DNA of 64,000 nt from Anisus vortex (taxonomy: Eukaryota; Mollusca; Gastropoda; Planorbidae), in the NCBI GenBank assembly GCA_949126835.1, contig OX421506.1, forward strand, positions 21,035,426-21,099,425, in the 5' to 3' direction. The notes beneath the pieces are model-generated. The model was not told the DNA's origin and did not search any database. It saw only the letters and a program-made list of their open reading frames with translations. The position numbers were made by a program, and so were the translations under genes. Each line of letters opens with the position of its first letter. Positions within the stretch are counted from its first letter, which is position 1. Below are positions 61,201 to 64,000 of this stretch, piece after piece.

Positions 61201-61982
61201 AAGTACTAGCCAAAGGGAAGGAACTCGGTATTAAATTTAGTAAATATTTTTTTTATATTTTTTTTAAATAATTAAATATTCCCCAAAGTGAATAAAAATT
61301 ACATCATAAAATAGATAAATATCTTAGCTTTCTGGAAATGTATACTTTTATACATAAAAAATGCCGAATTATCGGTAGAATCATTCGCTGAGTGTTCAGA
61401 CCCTATGATTTGGCTAAATATTTTCTCTAGGCCTAGCGTCAAAGTCCGATAAAGTATAATAAATCCCAAAAATCGAGTTGAAATGGAAATTTATCTAAGT
61501 CTATATCTGCAGCATCCTTATTATCAGAACTGTTGTTAAATGTTATATTCGGATGTATAGAGCTATCGATTAATAAAGTAAAAAATGAAAGACGAAGGCT
61601 ATAAAAAAAGTTTTACAAGACGAAAGGCAAGTGAAAAATACCCAATTTTTTTACGCGCATAACAAAAAAACGAAATTAGATAAAAACATCCGGTTTTTAT
61701 TAACGAAACAGACTATATTCCTACTTTTTAAAAGCCGTTTTTGCAGTAAAATAAAACCCCAGAACGCATGTCGAAAAAAATCTAGAAACGACAAGGTTAG
61801 TCACACACGTGGCGGCCGCGTTTGGGCGCATTAGTACGGAGGGGGGTATGTCGCATTCAGTCGCGGTAGTAGCAAATGAGTTAATTCTCAAAAAGCTATT
61901 TGTAATTCTAAAAATTATTAAGACAAAAAATATTTGCAGTAAATAGTACATTACTAATATTTCTTTTTTTTTCTTCTCCAGA
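25239..61982 (+). CDS. KPNB1: Importin subunit beta-1, complete split gene (23 coding exons)
   Basis: Importin beta-1 carries cargo-importin alpha complexes through the nuclear pore and releases them when Ran-GTP binds. The joined exons give 878 residues against 876 in human, and every intron phase is consistent. The N-terminal importin-beta (Ran-binding) domain spans about residues 21-101. HEAT-repeat helices fill the rest. The HEAT-8 acidic loop reads [12 protein letters not shown] near residue 334. The start is fixed by [13 protein letters not shown] and an in-frame TAA just before the ATG. The chain ends KLKNAASS, with a TGA split by the last intron. Exons are 40-245 bp. Intron 18 (21 kb) is an array of snoRNA-like repeats, and introns 9, 11, 15, 18 and 23 hold transposons. 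Nothing in the coding exons suggests damage. Confidence 0.95.
25300..27350. other. KPNB1 intron 1, first part: nothing specific
   Basis: AT-rich intron sequence rich in TAGGCCTA-type words. No RNA gene or transposon with defined ends was recognised here. Confidence 0.5.
27351..27630. mobile_element. Possible inverted-repeat element in KPNB1 intron 1
   Basis: GGCTATTCGGACC near 27354 recurs inverted as GGGTCCGAATAGCC near 27611, about 270 bp apart. A further partial copy (CCCGGGTCTGAATAGC) follows near 27642. The ends and any target duplication are unclear. Confidence 0.4.
27961..28019 (+). CDS. KPNB1: KPNB1 exon 2
   Basis: Residues 14-33 ([20 protein letters not shown]). Acceptor ATTACAG, donor GTAAGT, ends in phase 0. 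Confidence 0.93.
28122..28304 (+). CDS. KPNB1: KPNB1 exon 3
   Basis: Residues 34-94, starting [11 protein letters not shown] and containing [17 protein letters not shown] and QRWLQF of the N-terminal importin-beta domain. Donor GTAAGT. Confidence 0.95.
28396..28596 (+). CDS. KPNB1: KPNB1 exon 4
   Basis: Residues 95-161, including [27 protein letters not shown] and [11 protein letters not shown], all close to the vertebrate sequence. Confidence 0.95.
28700..28776 (+). CDS. KPNB1: KPNB1 exon 5
   Basis: Residues 162-187 ([20 protein letters not shown] then KKEEPS), ending in phase 2. Confidence 0.95.
28885..28960 (+). CDS. KPNB1: KPNB1 exon 6
   Basis: Residues 187-212 ([20 protein letters not shown] then NFDQE), ending in phase 0. 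Confidence 0.95.
29091..29150 (+). CDS. KPNB1: KPNB1 exon 7
   Basis: Residues 213-232 ([20 protein letters not shown]). Confidence 0.95.
29244..29333 (+). CDS. KPNB1: KPNB1 exon 8
   Basis: Residues 233-262 ([20 protein letters not shown] then [10 protein letters not shown]). Donor GTAAGT. Confidence 0.95.
29501..29611 (+). CDS. KPNB1: KPNB1 exon 9
   Basis: Residues 263-299, containing [20 protein letters not shown]. Intron 9 (1.7 kb) contains an inverted-repeat transposon. Confidence 0.95.
30195..30963. mobile_element. Inverted-repeat transposon in KPNB1 intron 9
   Basis: The ends GAGCCCAAGTCAAAAGGT and ACCTTTTTGACTTGGGCTC are inverted repeats. The flanking 4 bp AGAT occur on both sides (30191-30194 and 30964-30967). 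The 769-bp body encodes no recognisable transposase, so it is non-autonomous. Confidence 0.7.
31309..31410 (+). CDS. KPNB1: KPNB1 exon 10
   Basis: Residues 300-333 ([20 protein letters not shown] then [14 protein letters not shown]). Confidence 0.95.
31503..31674 (+). CDS. KPNB1: KPNB1 exon 11
   Basis: Residues 334-390. It opens with the acidic loop EEYDDDDEW, a known feature of importin beta HEAT repeat 8, and ends [12 protein letters not shown] in phase 1. Confidence 0.95.
31720..32314. mobile_element. TIR element with 6-bp target duplication, intron 11
   Basis: The ends are CAGACATGCCTACCGTTCC and AGCGGTAGGCATGCCTG. The 6-bp duplication TATACT is perfect (31714-31719 and 32315-32320). 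It shares terminal sequence, including a TTCCGCTTTTTTGT block, with the 1.64-kb element at 52637-54279, so the two form one family. It is 595 bp long and non-coding. Confidence 0.75.
32371..32615 (+). CDS. KPNB1: KPNB1 exon 12
   Basis: Residues 391-472, with [20 protein letters not shown] and [10 protein letters not shown]. This is the longest coding exon and among the most conserved parts. Confidence 0.95.
32718..32848 (+). CDS. KPNB1: KPNB1 exon 13
   Basis: Residues 473-515 ([20 protein letters not shown] then [19 protein letters not shown]), ending in phase 2. Confidence 0.95.
33048..33123 (+). CDS. KPNB1: KPNB1 exon 14
   Basis: Residues 516-541 ([20 protein letters not shown] then KNSPK). 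Confidence 0.95.
33327..33398 (+). CDS. KPNB1: KPNB1 exon 15
   Basis: Residues 542-565 ([20 protein letters not shown] then LSME). Confidence 0.93.
33606..34271. mobile_element. piggyBac-like MITE in KPNB1 intron 15
   Basis: The ends CTCATTTGCTACTAACC and TTGCAAATGAG are inverted. The element is flanked by TTAA on the left (33602-33605) and TTAC on the right, probably a mutated TTAA. It shares most of its length with the element at 61162-61880 in intron 23 of the same gene. A TA duplication of a Tc1/mariner type is the alternative reading. Confidence 0.65.
34352..34423 (+). CDS. KPNB1: KPNB1 exon 16
   Basis: Residues 566-589 ([20 protein letters not shown] then ATLQ). Confidence 0.95.
34533..34680 (+). 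CDS. KPNB1: KPNB1 exon 17
   Basis: Residues 590-638, containing [20 protein letters not shown] and [15 protein letters not shown], ending in phase 1. Confidence 0.95.
34807..34889 (+). CDS. KPNB1: KPNB1 exon 18
   Basis: Residues 639-666 ([20 protein letters not shown] then LKNYEEYQ). Its donor GTTTGT opens the 21-kb intron with the snoRNA-like array. Confidence 0.95.
35174..35249 (+). ncRNA. C/D-box snoRNA-like copy 1
   Basis: Closing stem AGAAGT/ACTTCT, box C ATGATGA 35183-35189, D' CTGA 35209-35212, D CTGA 35239-35242. The guide before D' reads CACCGCCCCAAT (one mismatch to the LSU target). Confidence 0.75.
35693..35715 (+). pseudogene. Truncated C/D snoRNA-like copy
   Basis: Stem AGAAGT and box C ATGATGA are present, but the sequence then diverges and lacks the guide and D boxes. 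Confidence 0.55.
36015..36087 (+). ncRNA. C/D-box snoRNA-like copy 2
   Basis: Stem AGAAGT/ACTTCT, box C 36024-36030, guide GCCGCCCCAGT then D' CTGA, box D 36077-36080. All boxes intact. Confidence 0.78.
36608..36682 (+). ncRNA. C/D-box snoRNA-like copy 3 (variant guide)
   Basis: Stem AGAAGT/ACTTCT, box C 36617-36623, guide GTACTGCCCCGGT then D' CTGA, box D 36672-36675. The variant guide can still pair with the target through two G-U pairs and extends it by three bases. Confidence 0.78.
37204..37276 (+). ncRNA. C/D-box snoRNA-like copy 4
   Basis: Guide GCCGCCCCAGT, boxes C, D' and D intact. The 3' stem strand is CCTTCT, which still pairs over five bases. Confidence 0.76.
37786..37860 (+). 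ncRNA. C/D-box snoRNA-like copy 5 (variant guide)
   Basis: Stem AGAAGT/ACTTCT, intact boxes, guide GTACTGCCCCGGT as in copy 3. Confidence 0.78.
38386..38455 (+). ncRNA. C/D-box snoRNA-like copy 6
   Basis: Short form with ACCCGCCCCAGT before D'. Box D is intact, but the 3' stem is changed to ACTTTT. Confidence 0.65.
38744..38817 (+). ncRNA. C/D-box snoRNA-like copy 7 (weak stem)
   Basis: Box C 38752-38758, guide GCCGCCCCAGT, D 38808-38811. It sits in the 365-bp unit type, where the flanks GTAAGTTCT and GACGTCAC no longer form a good closing stem. Confidence 0.6.
39350..39418 (+). ncRNA. C/D-box snoRNA-like copy 8
   Basis: Stem AGAAG/CTTCT, guide ACCCGCCCCAGT, intact C, D' and D boxes. Confidence 0.75.
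39709..39782 (+). ncRNA. C/D-box snoRNA-like copy 9 (weak stem)
   Basis: Box C 39717-39723, D 39773-39776, guide GCCGCCCCAGT. Flanks lack the AGAAG/CTTCT stem. Confidence 0.6.
40314..40384 (+). ncRNA. C/D-box snoRNA-like copy 10
   Basis: Guide ACCCGCCCCAGT, intact boxes. The 5' stem is damaged (AAAAAGA in place of AGAAG). Confidence 0.62.
40674..40747 (+). ncRNA. C/D-box snoRNA-like copy 11 (weak stem)
   Basis: Box C 40682-40688, D 40738-40741, guide GCCGCCCCAGT, 365-bp unit type. Confidence 0.6.
41275..41349 (+). ncRNA. C/D-box snoRNA-like copy 12
   Basis: 5' stem AGAAGT is present but the 3' side reads GACGTCAC, so the stem is poor. Boxes and guide GCCGCCCCAGT are intact. Confidence 0.62.
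41640..41713 (+). ncRNA. C/D-box snoRNA-like copy 13 (weak stem)
   Basis: Box C 41648-41654, D 41704-41707, guide GCCGCCCCAGT. Confidence 0.6.
42246..42314 (+). ncRNA. C/D-box snoRNA-like copy 14
   Basis: Guide ACCCGCCCCAGT, intact boxes. The 3' stem reads ACTTGT, one change from ACTTCT. Confidence 0.68.
42608..42681 (+). ncRNA. C/D-box snoRNA-like copy 15 (weak stem)
   Basis: Box C 42616-42622, D 42672-42675, guide GCCGCCCCAGT. Confidence 0.6.
43215..43289 (+). ncRNA. C/D-box snoRNA-like copy 16
   Basis: Guide GCCGCCCCAAT with one mismatch to the target. Boxes are intact, with 3' flank GACGTCAC. Confidence 0.58.
43810..43878 (+). ncRNA. C/D-box snoRNA-like copy 17
   Basis: Equivalent of copy 14 with guide ACCCGCCCCAGT and 3' stem ACTTGT. 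Confidence 0.68.
44172..44245 (+). ncRNA. C/D-box snoRNA-like copy 18 (weak stem)
   Basis: Box C 44180-44186, D 44236-44239, guide GCCGCCCCAGT. Confidence 0.6.
44772..44846 (+). ncRNA. C/D-box snoRNA-like copy 19
   Basis: Superunit equivalent of copy 12 (41275), about 3,497 bp downstream. Guide GCCGCCCCAGT, boxes intact. Confidence 0.62.
45135..45208 (+). ncRNA. C/D-box snoRNA-like copy 20 (weak stem)
   Basis: Superunit equivalent of copy 13. Box C 45143-45149, D 45199-45202. Confidence 0.6.
45741..45809 (+). ncRNA. C/D-box snoRNA-like copy 21
   Basis: Superunit equivalent of copy 14. Guide ACCCGCCCCAGT, 3' stem ACTTGT. Confidence 0.68.
46104..46177 (+). ncRNA. C/D-box snoRNA-like copy 22 (weak stem)
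   Basis: Superunit equivalent of copy 15. Box C 46112-46118, D 46168-46171. Confidence 0.6.
46711..46785 (+). ncRNA. C/D-box snoRNA-like copy 23
   Basis: Superunit equivalent of copy 16. It keeps the same guide change, GCCGCCCCAAT. Confidence 0.58.
47306..47374 (+). ncRNA. C/D-box snoRNA-like copy 24
   Basis: Superunit equivalent of copy 17. Guide ACCCGCCCCAGT, 3' stem ACTTGT. Confidence 0.68.
47901..47969 (+). ncRNA. C/D-box snoRNA-like copy 25
   Basis: Stem AGAAG/CTTCT restored. Guide ACCCGCCCCAGT, intact C, D' and D boxes. Confidence 0.75.
48363..48437 (+). ncRNA. C/D-box snoRNA-like copy 26 (variant guide)
   Basis: Stem AGAAGT/ACTTCT, box C ATGATGA 48372-48378, guide GTACTGCCCCGGT, box D intact. 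Confidence 0.76.
48953..49027 (+). ncRNA. C/D-box snoRNA-like copy 27
   Basis: Guide GCCGCCCCAGT, intact boxes, 3' flank GACGTCAC gives a weak stem. Confidence 0.62.
49556..49624 (+). ncRNA. C/D-box snoRNA-like copy 28, box D mutated
   Basis: Stem, box C and guide ACCCGCCCCAGT are intact, but box D reads TTGA, so this copy should not assemble a normal snoRNP. Confidence 0.55.
49917..50540. mobile_element. Insert beginning CAGGGTTCCTGCGG in the array
   Basis: Foreign sequence replaces part of a satellite unit between TTCTATA (49916) and TTTTCATTCTTG (50537). It starts CAGGGTTCCTGCGGCCTCC and contains repeated CTCCTGAAAT words. It includes a CT-rich block and ends in GATGTAGGCCTAC. A second copy starts at 51159 and is itself interrupted. 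The CAGGGTTCC end suggests a hAT-like DNA element. Confidence 0.5.
50583..50651 (+). ncRNA. C/D-box snoRNA-like copy 29
   Basis: Stem AGAAG/CTTCT, guide ACCCGCCCCAGT, intact boxes, just after the insert at 49917-50540. Confidence 0.72.
50794..50868 (+). ncRNA. C/D-box snoRNA-like copy 30, box C degenerate
   Basis: Stem and box D are intact and the guide reads GTACTGCCCCGGT, but box C is changed to TTATGATT. Probably inactive. Confidence 0.5.
51159..51361. mobile_element. Second copy of the CAGGGTTCCTGCGG insert, left part
   Basis: Matches 49917-50100 closely. After ATCTCCCG it lacks roughly 250 bp present in the first copy and is then split by the TA-flanked element. The rest of this copy resumes at 54613-54780. 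Confidence 0.6.
52637..54279. mobile_element. Nested TIR element with 6-bp target duplication
   Basis: The ends are CAGACCTGCCTACTCTCCCG and GGGGTAGGCAGGTCTG. The flanks share GACTTA (52631-52636 and 54280-54285). Terminal sequence and the TTCCGCTTTTTTGT block match the element in KPNB1 intron 11. It contains a broken coding fragment at 53640-53899. Confidence 0.72.
53640..53899 (+). pseudogene. Fragment of an unidentified transposon-borne protein
   Basis: Across two frames it reads [14 protein letters not shown], then [20 protein letters not shown] and [20 protein letters not shown], ending in a stop at 53899. This looks like part of a protein that accompanies transposons in invertebrates, but I cannot name the family. 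A frameshift lies near 53690. Probably the remains of the element's own transposase. Confidence 0.45.
54823..54891 (+). ncRNA. C/D-box snoRNA-like copy 31
   Basis: Stem AGAAG/CTTCT, guide ACCCGCCCCAGT, intact boxes. Duplicate of copy 29 after the transposon block. Confidence 0.72.
55034..55108 (+). ncRNA. C/D-box snoRNA-like copy 32, box C degenerate
   Basis: Duplicate of copy 30, with box C TTATGATT and a guide further changed to TTACTTCCCCGGT. Confidence 0.45.
55675..55743 (+). ncRNA. C/D-box snoRNA-like copy 33
   Basis: Last copy of the array, about 220 bp before exon 19. Stem AGAAGT/ACTTCT, box C ATGATGA, guide ACCCGCCCCAGT, intact D' and D. Confidence 0.75.
55966..56073 (+). CDS. KPNB1: KPNB1 exon 19
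   Basis: Residues 667-702 ([20 protein letters not shown] then [16 protein letters not shown]). It continues exon 18 exactly in frame across the 21-kb intron. Confidence 0.95.
56142..56209 (+). ncRNA. C/D-box snoRNA in KPNB1 intron 19
   Basis: Box C GTGATGA 56149-56155 (the full consensus), guide ATCGCCCCAGT, D' CTGA 56172-56175, a C'-like ATGACTGA, and box D CTGA 56197-56200. A short closing stem ATGCA/TGTAT is possible. It is a diverged single-copy relative of the intron 18 array and shares the guide CGCCCCAGT. It may be close to the ancestral snoRNA. Confidence 0.72.
56287..56430 (+). CDS. KPNB1: KPNB1 exon 20
   Basis: Residues 703-750, with [20 protein letters not shown] and [11 protein letters not shown], nearly identical to the vertebrate sequence. 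Confidence 0.95.
56471..56535 (+). ncRNA. C/D-box snoRNA in KPNB1 intron 20
   Basis: Box C ATGATGA 56478-56484, box D CTGA 56526-56529, short closing stem GCC/GGC. The guide before D reads CTGATTAGTCTTT, complementary over 11 bases to the LSU rRNA segment AAAGACTAATC. It shares this guide with the snoRNA in intron 23, so the two are paralogs. Confidence 0.72.
56606..56711 (+). CDS. KPNB1: KPNB1 exon 21
   Basis: Residues 751-785 ([20 protein letters not shown] then [15 protein letters not shown]), ending in phase 1. Confidence 0.95.
56872..56986 (+). CDS. KPNB1: KPNB1 exon 22
   Basis: Residues 786-824 ([20 protein letters not shown] then [10 protein letters not shown]), ending in phase 2. 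Confidence 0.95.
57104..57268 (+). CDS. KPNB1: KPNB1 exon 23 (last coding exon)
   Basis: Residues 824-878, with [40 protein letters not shown] and RKLKNAASS. The exon can end at TG before donor GTCAGT (57269). Joining to A at 61982 then makes TGA. Without that splice the frame runs on through [10 protein letters not shown] to TGA at 57297-57299, giving 888 residues. Confidence 0.88.
57308..57374 (+). ncRNA. C/D-box snoRNA in KPNB1 intron 23
   Basis: Closing stem TGCCT/AGGCA (57310-57314 and 57368-57372), box C ATGATGA 57315-57321, box D CTGA 57365-57368. The guide TTTTGATTAGTCTTT before D is complementary to AAAGACTAATCGAA of LSU rRNA over 14 bases with one G-U pair (rRNA from memory). By the fifth-base rule it would methylate the A in AAAGA. 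It is the best-formed snoRNA in the window. Confidence 0.8.
58390..60397 (-). mobile_element. 5'-truncated RTE-like LINE
   Basis: Minus-strand non-LTR retrotransposon ending in an ATGATG repeat tail (CATCATCATC on the plus strand near 58390), typical of RTE elements. The short flanks AATAAATCAA near 58380 and 60405 may be the target duplication. The endonuclease domain is missing. Confidence 0.8.
58405..60393 (-). CDS. Reverse transcriptase of the truncated RTE-like LINE
   Basis: An open frame of about 660 residues with no stop inside. The RT motifs come in order: [59 protein letters not shown] (motif A), [13 protein letters not shown] (motif B), [12 protein letters not shown] (motif C with the catalytic FADD), and FNYLGSIID. 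The C-terminus has the [15 protein letters not shown] motif typical of RTE-like elements. The N-terminal endonuclease is absent and the first in-frame ATG lies in flanking DNA, so the copy is dead on arrival. The intact frame indicates a young insertion. Confidence 0.85.
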   Translation of the reverse strand, partial: CQEVVGKTKQQHKEWITAETLVKIQDRRKKKAAVSNSKTRATKAKAQEEYAEAHRIVKRSIKKDRKNYIDGLAKEAEQAAYSGNMRQLYDITKRLSGKFNKPERPVKDEHGKAINRLDQQMNRWVQHFEQLLNRPKPLTDTPIIVPANEDLPINCEKPTRNEIRRAIAGIKDGKAAGPDDIPAEALKADVDFSVEMLYQLFERIWEDENIPADWKEGYLIKLPKKGDLSNCNNYRGITLLSVPGKVFNRVLLNRMRDIVDPKLRDQQAGFRQNRSCTDQIATLRIIVEQSLEWNSPLYILFIDYEKAFDSVDRETLWKLLRHYGIPNKITNLIKNSYNEMSCRVVHGGQLTDSFQVRTGVRQGCLLSPFLFLLVIDWIMKTSTRERRNGIQWTLWDQLEDLDFADDIALVSHSQQQMQEKTNMVAATSAQVGLNINKEKSKTLKINPSCAESITLHGIPLEEVQSFNYLGSIIDQQGGTVADVKARIGKARAAFIQLKNIWNSKELSLDTKIRLFNSNVKSVLLYGAETWRMTKATTGKVQTFINSCLRRILQIRWPDTINNTDLWQRTCQRPIEEDIRRRRWGWIGHTLRKPPTNITRQALKWNPQGKRKRGRPRNTWRRDLEADTEKMGYSWTQLERMAQDRGLWRSVVGGPYPSWGDGQ
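60575..60985. repeat. Interspersed repeat with CGTTGCCCGGG end, copy 3
   Basis: It starts TTGCCCCGCGTTGCCCGGGT, shares the GACGTTTAGGAAAGT body, and has a tRNA-like block (GGAACCCGGGTCGCC) near 60797. It ends in TTTTTATATATATAG. On the minus strand the block gives a B box (GGGTTCCAATC) and an A-box-like TAGCTAAGAGG. Confidence 0.6.
61162..61880. mobile_element. piggyBac-like MITE in KPNB1 intron 23
   Basis: The ends CTCATTTGCTACTAACC and GTAGTAGCAAATGAG are inverted repeats, with TTAA on both sides (61158-61161 and 61881-61884). It is a relative of the intron 15 element at 33606-34271. Both have the block TTTGGGCGCATT near the right end. No transposase frame. Confidence 0.72.
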
Positions 61983-63835
61983 TGCCCGAAATGAAAGAAT
62001 TTAAGACCGAAGACAAGACAACTTCCCGACTGTAACAGCCTTGGCAACACGGTGACTGACGGCGTTTATGACACTCCCCAACCCCAAACACCTGCTAATG
62101 CCCATACTTGGTCAGACTATATTTCTCTCATCGGCTGGTCAGCGGAAGGGCCCCAAACTATTGACTGTTTTGACAGCTACTCCAAAACAACCATACTACT
62201 TGAATGCTACTTGACACTTGTGCCAGGCAGTTGTGCATAACGAGACGACGAGTCAAGAATTTCACTGGGACTGCAGAAGTCATAGGATTGTGGTTTAGGA
62301 TTTTAACTCCTATTTTGCAAATACATTTGTTTGTTTTTGTTGTTTTTTTCTCTGCTCATTACCTGTTTTGCCATTCAGGTAATGGCAAGGCAACTCTGGT
62401 TGTTAAATTGCTGTATTGTTGAACAAAAAAGGTTCCAGTGAACTAGGTTTTCTGCCTGAAATTAGCATGGGTGTACAATATGTATTCTCAGAACTCACCA
62501 AAAGCCAGGCTGTAACTTCTGTCGTCTTCTTTATATTTCCTTTTAGTATGCAACAGTTGCACATTTATAATGGAGTACTTCACTTGTGTATAGATACAAC
62601 TAAAGTTAACATTTTTATTCAACATTTTTCTACTAAATTAATATATGTTCTAAAAATAGTTTTTTTTTTTTTACTGCAGTGTGATTGAGTTGTAATTTAA
62701 TCAGACATCCATTGTTGTTTTTTAAATATATTTTGGGTATGTGGTACCTAAGAGGAAAACTAAAAACTATATTAAAACACAACTAATGTGTGTAAGATTC
62801 TGATTTAAGATATATAAGATTGACCAGTTTAAAAATATATGCTACAAATGTTTAAAAAAAAAAAAAAAGAATAGCCCATTCACAAATGACAGCTACTATT
62901 TCAAATTAAGAGGCTCTATTTGATGCTATCAAAGCCACTAAAACAAAAAAGAAACCTAGCTTCATCTCCCAAACTCAGACACAGAGTGGAGACCAGATAT
63001 GTGAGAAGCATAATATATCATTATCAGAATGAGCAACTCCTACCAGAATTTAGTCTGAAGATTATTGTGCTGGTCAATTAAAAGCATTCAAAAATCCATT
63101 GTGATTAAAATTTGGGATGTTCTATTCATGCAAACATTGGAGCTAGAGGCTCCAGTTACACAAAACTGCTCACAAATAAATTACATTTTTGGCAACTTGC
63201 ATGTTGCTGACACATTATGGAGTTAAAAGTATGGTGCTAAGATGATATGAACGTACATGTTCCAATGACTTTAGCAAATTGAAAGGGACATGAATAAATG
63301 GGAGTGTTTCTGATTGATAATCAATTTATCTTTGTAAATTCATCTTCATTTTAAGCTAACTAAATTTAATATTGTGGTGTAAAAATTAATAGTTTATGTT
63401 TTAAAATAGGTATTTTACTAGTGTTTGTTTTTTTAAGCCAATATGGTGATAGTCAAAAATATTTATAGCCCCAAATGTTCTATTGGATATTGAACAAAAA
63501 CAATGCAAATCAATTTACTCAAAAGACTGATCACTCAAATAATAAAATTTTACTGTAAATGCATTTTTTTTTTACTTTTTCATTTTACTACATAGATTAT
63601 TAATAAGGACTGCATTTTCTTTAAATGATTTCCTTTATGACTGGACTCTTAGCACAGATATAAAAATTTGATTAATTTGTAAGCCTGTTTGCATGGTGTC
63701 TTAGCTGGGTATACAATTTTGTCATGCTTTAGGATATTTCTTTTGTTGTAAAGCACATCTGTTGAGCATTAACAATGATTATGTAATACAAAGTTTACTT
63801 CCAATTCAATACAATAAATGAGTGGAAATTCAATT
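61982..63835 (+). other. KPNB1: KPNB1 terminal exon: last stop base and 3' UTR
   Basis: A strong acceptor (TTCTTTTTTTTTCTTCTCCAG, shortened here to its pyrimidine tract, ending at 61981) precedes A at 61982. That A would complete the split TGA stop. About 1.85 kb of AT-rich non-coding sequence follows. The short frames in it have no protein pattern. Confidence 0.6.
63813..63818 (+). terminator. KPNB1: Candidate polyadenylation signal of KPNB1
   Basis: AATAAA followed within 40 bp by a T-rich stretch. An earlier AATAAA at 63541-63546 is an alternative. Confidence 0.4.
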
Positions 63836-64000
63836 ACATTTCTTTCCAGACTTTTGGGGGATGGGGTTTAACTGTAACCAATTTATATTGTTTAATCCCC
63901 TACAAAATTGTTTGCTCAATATCAAATTTCTCTGTACTTACTTGTTTTGTTACCAACAGGAAGTATTTGTCACACATGTTGTGTGAATGATAGTATGGTA

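Overview
The window is animal DNA, most likely from a euthyneuran gastropod mollusc. It is AT-rich, genes are split into GT-AG exons, and retrotransposons, SINEs, MITEs and long tandem repeats fill most of the space. A FREP-like Ig-domain lectin and an H-type lectin domain point to a snail or slug. The palindrome TAGGCCTA is common. Nothing here looks prokaryotic.

Layout. 1-6,700: a LINE 3' end, then a 5.76-kb LTR retrotransposon (936-6696) on the minus strand with two near-identical 1.28-kb LTRs and a perfect 5-bp target duplication; its single ORF joins Gag and protease directly to a scrap of RT thumb. 8,061-15,431: a split gene for a secreted protein with a signal peptide, an Ig-like domain, a coiled coil and a C-terminal H-type lectin domain. 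Its second visible intron holds a 3.8-kb array of 26-bp repeats. 15,400-25,200: no host gene seen, only TE debris (two hAT MITEs with 8-bp duplications, LINE fragments, a decayed hAT transposase, SINEs) and a 50-bp minisatellite.

25,239-about 63,800: one complete gene for importin subunit beta-1 (KPNB1). I traced 23 coding exons with consistent splice phases. They give 878 residues against 876 in human. The predicted stop codon is split by the last intron (TG in exon 23, A in exon 24).

The main discovery lies inside this gene. Intron 18 is 21 kb long and is built from tandem units of about 365 and 600 bp. Each unit carries a C/D-box snoRNA-like sequence: box C ATGATGA, box D' CTGA, a degenerate box C', box D CTGA, and in many copies a closing stem AGAAG/CTTCT. 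I count 33 copies, plus one truncated copy. The stretch before D' is complementary to the conserved large-subunit rRNA segment ACUGGGGCGG (recalled from memory). Intron 19 has a divergent relative. Introns 20 and 23 hold a second pair of C/D snoRNAs whose guide GATTAGTCTTT matches the LSU rRNA segment AAAGACUAAUC. The importin gene therefore appears to be a snoRNA host in which one guide has been amplified into a higher-order satellite with a recent 3.5-kb superunit. If expressed, transcription and splicing of this gene would supply the snoRNAs.

Transposons have also invaded the importin introns: two related piggyBac-like MITEs, a small family with 6-bp target duplications, a TA-duplicating element with another transposon nested in it, and a 5'-truncated RTE-like LINE in the last intron. 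All sequence comparisons were by eye. rRNA targets and family names come from memory and need alignment.
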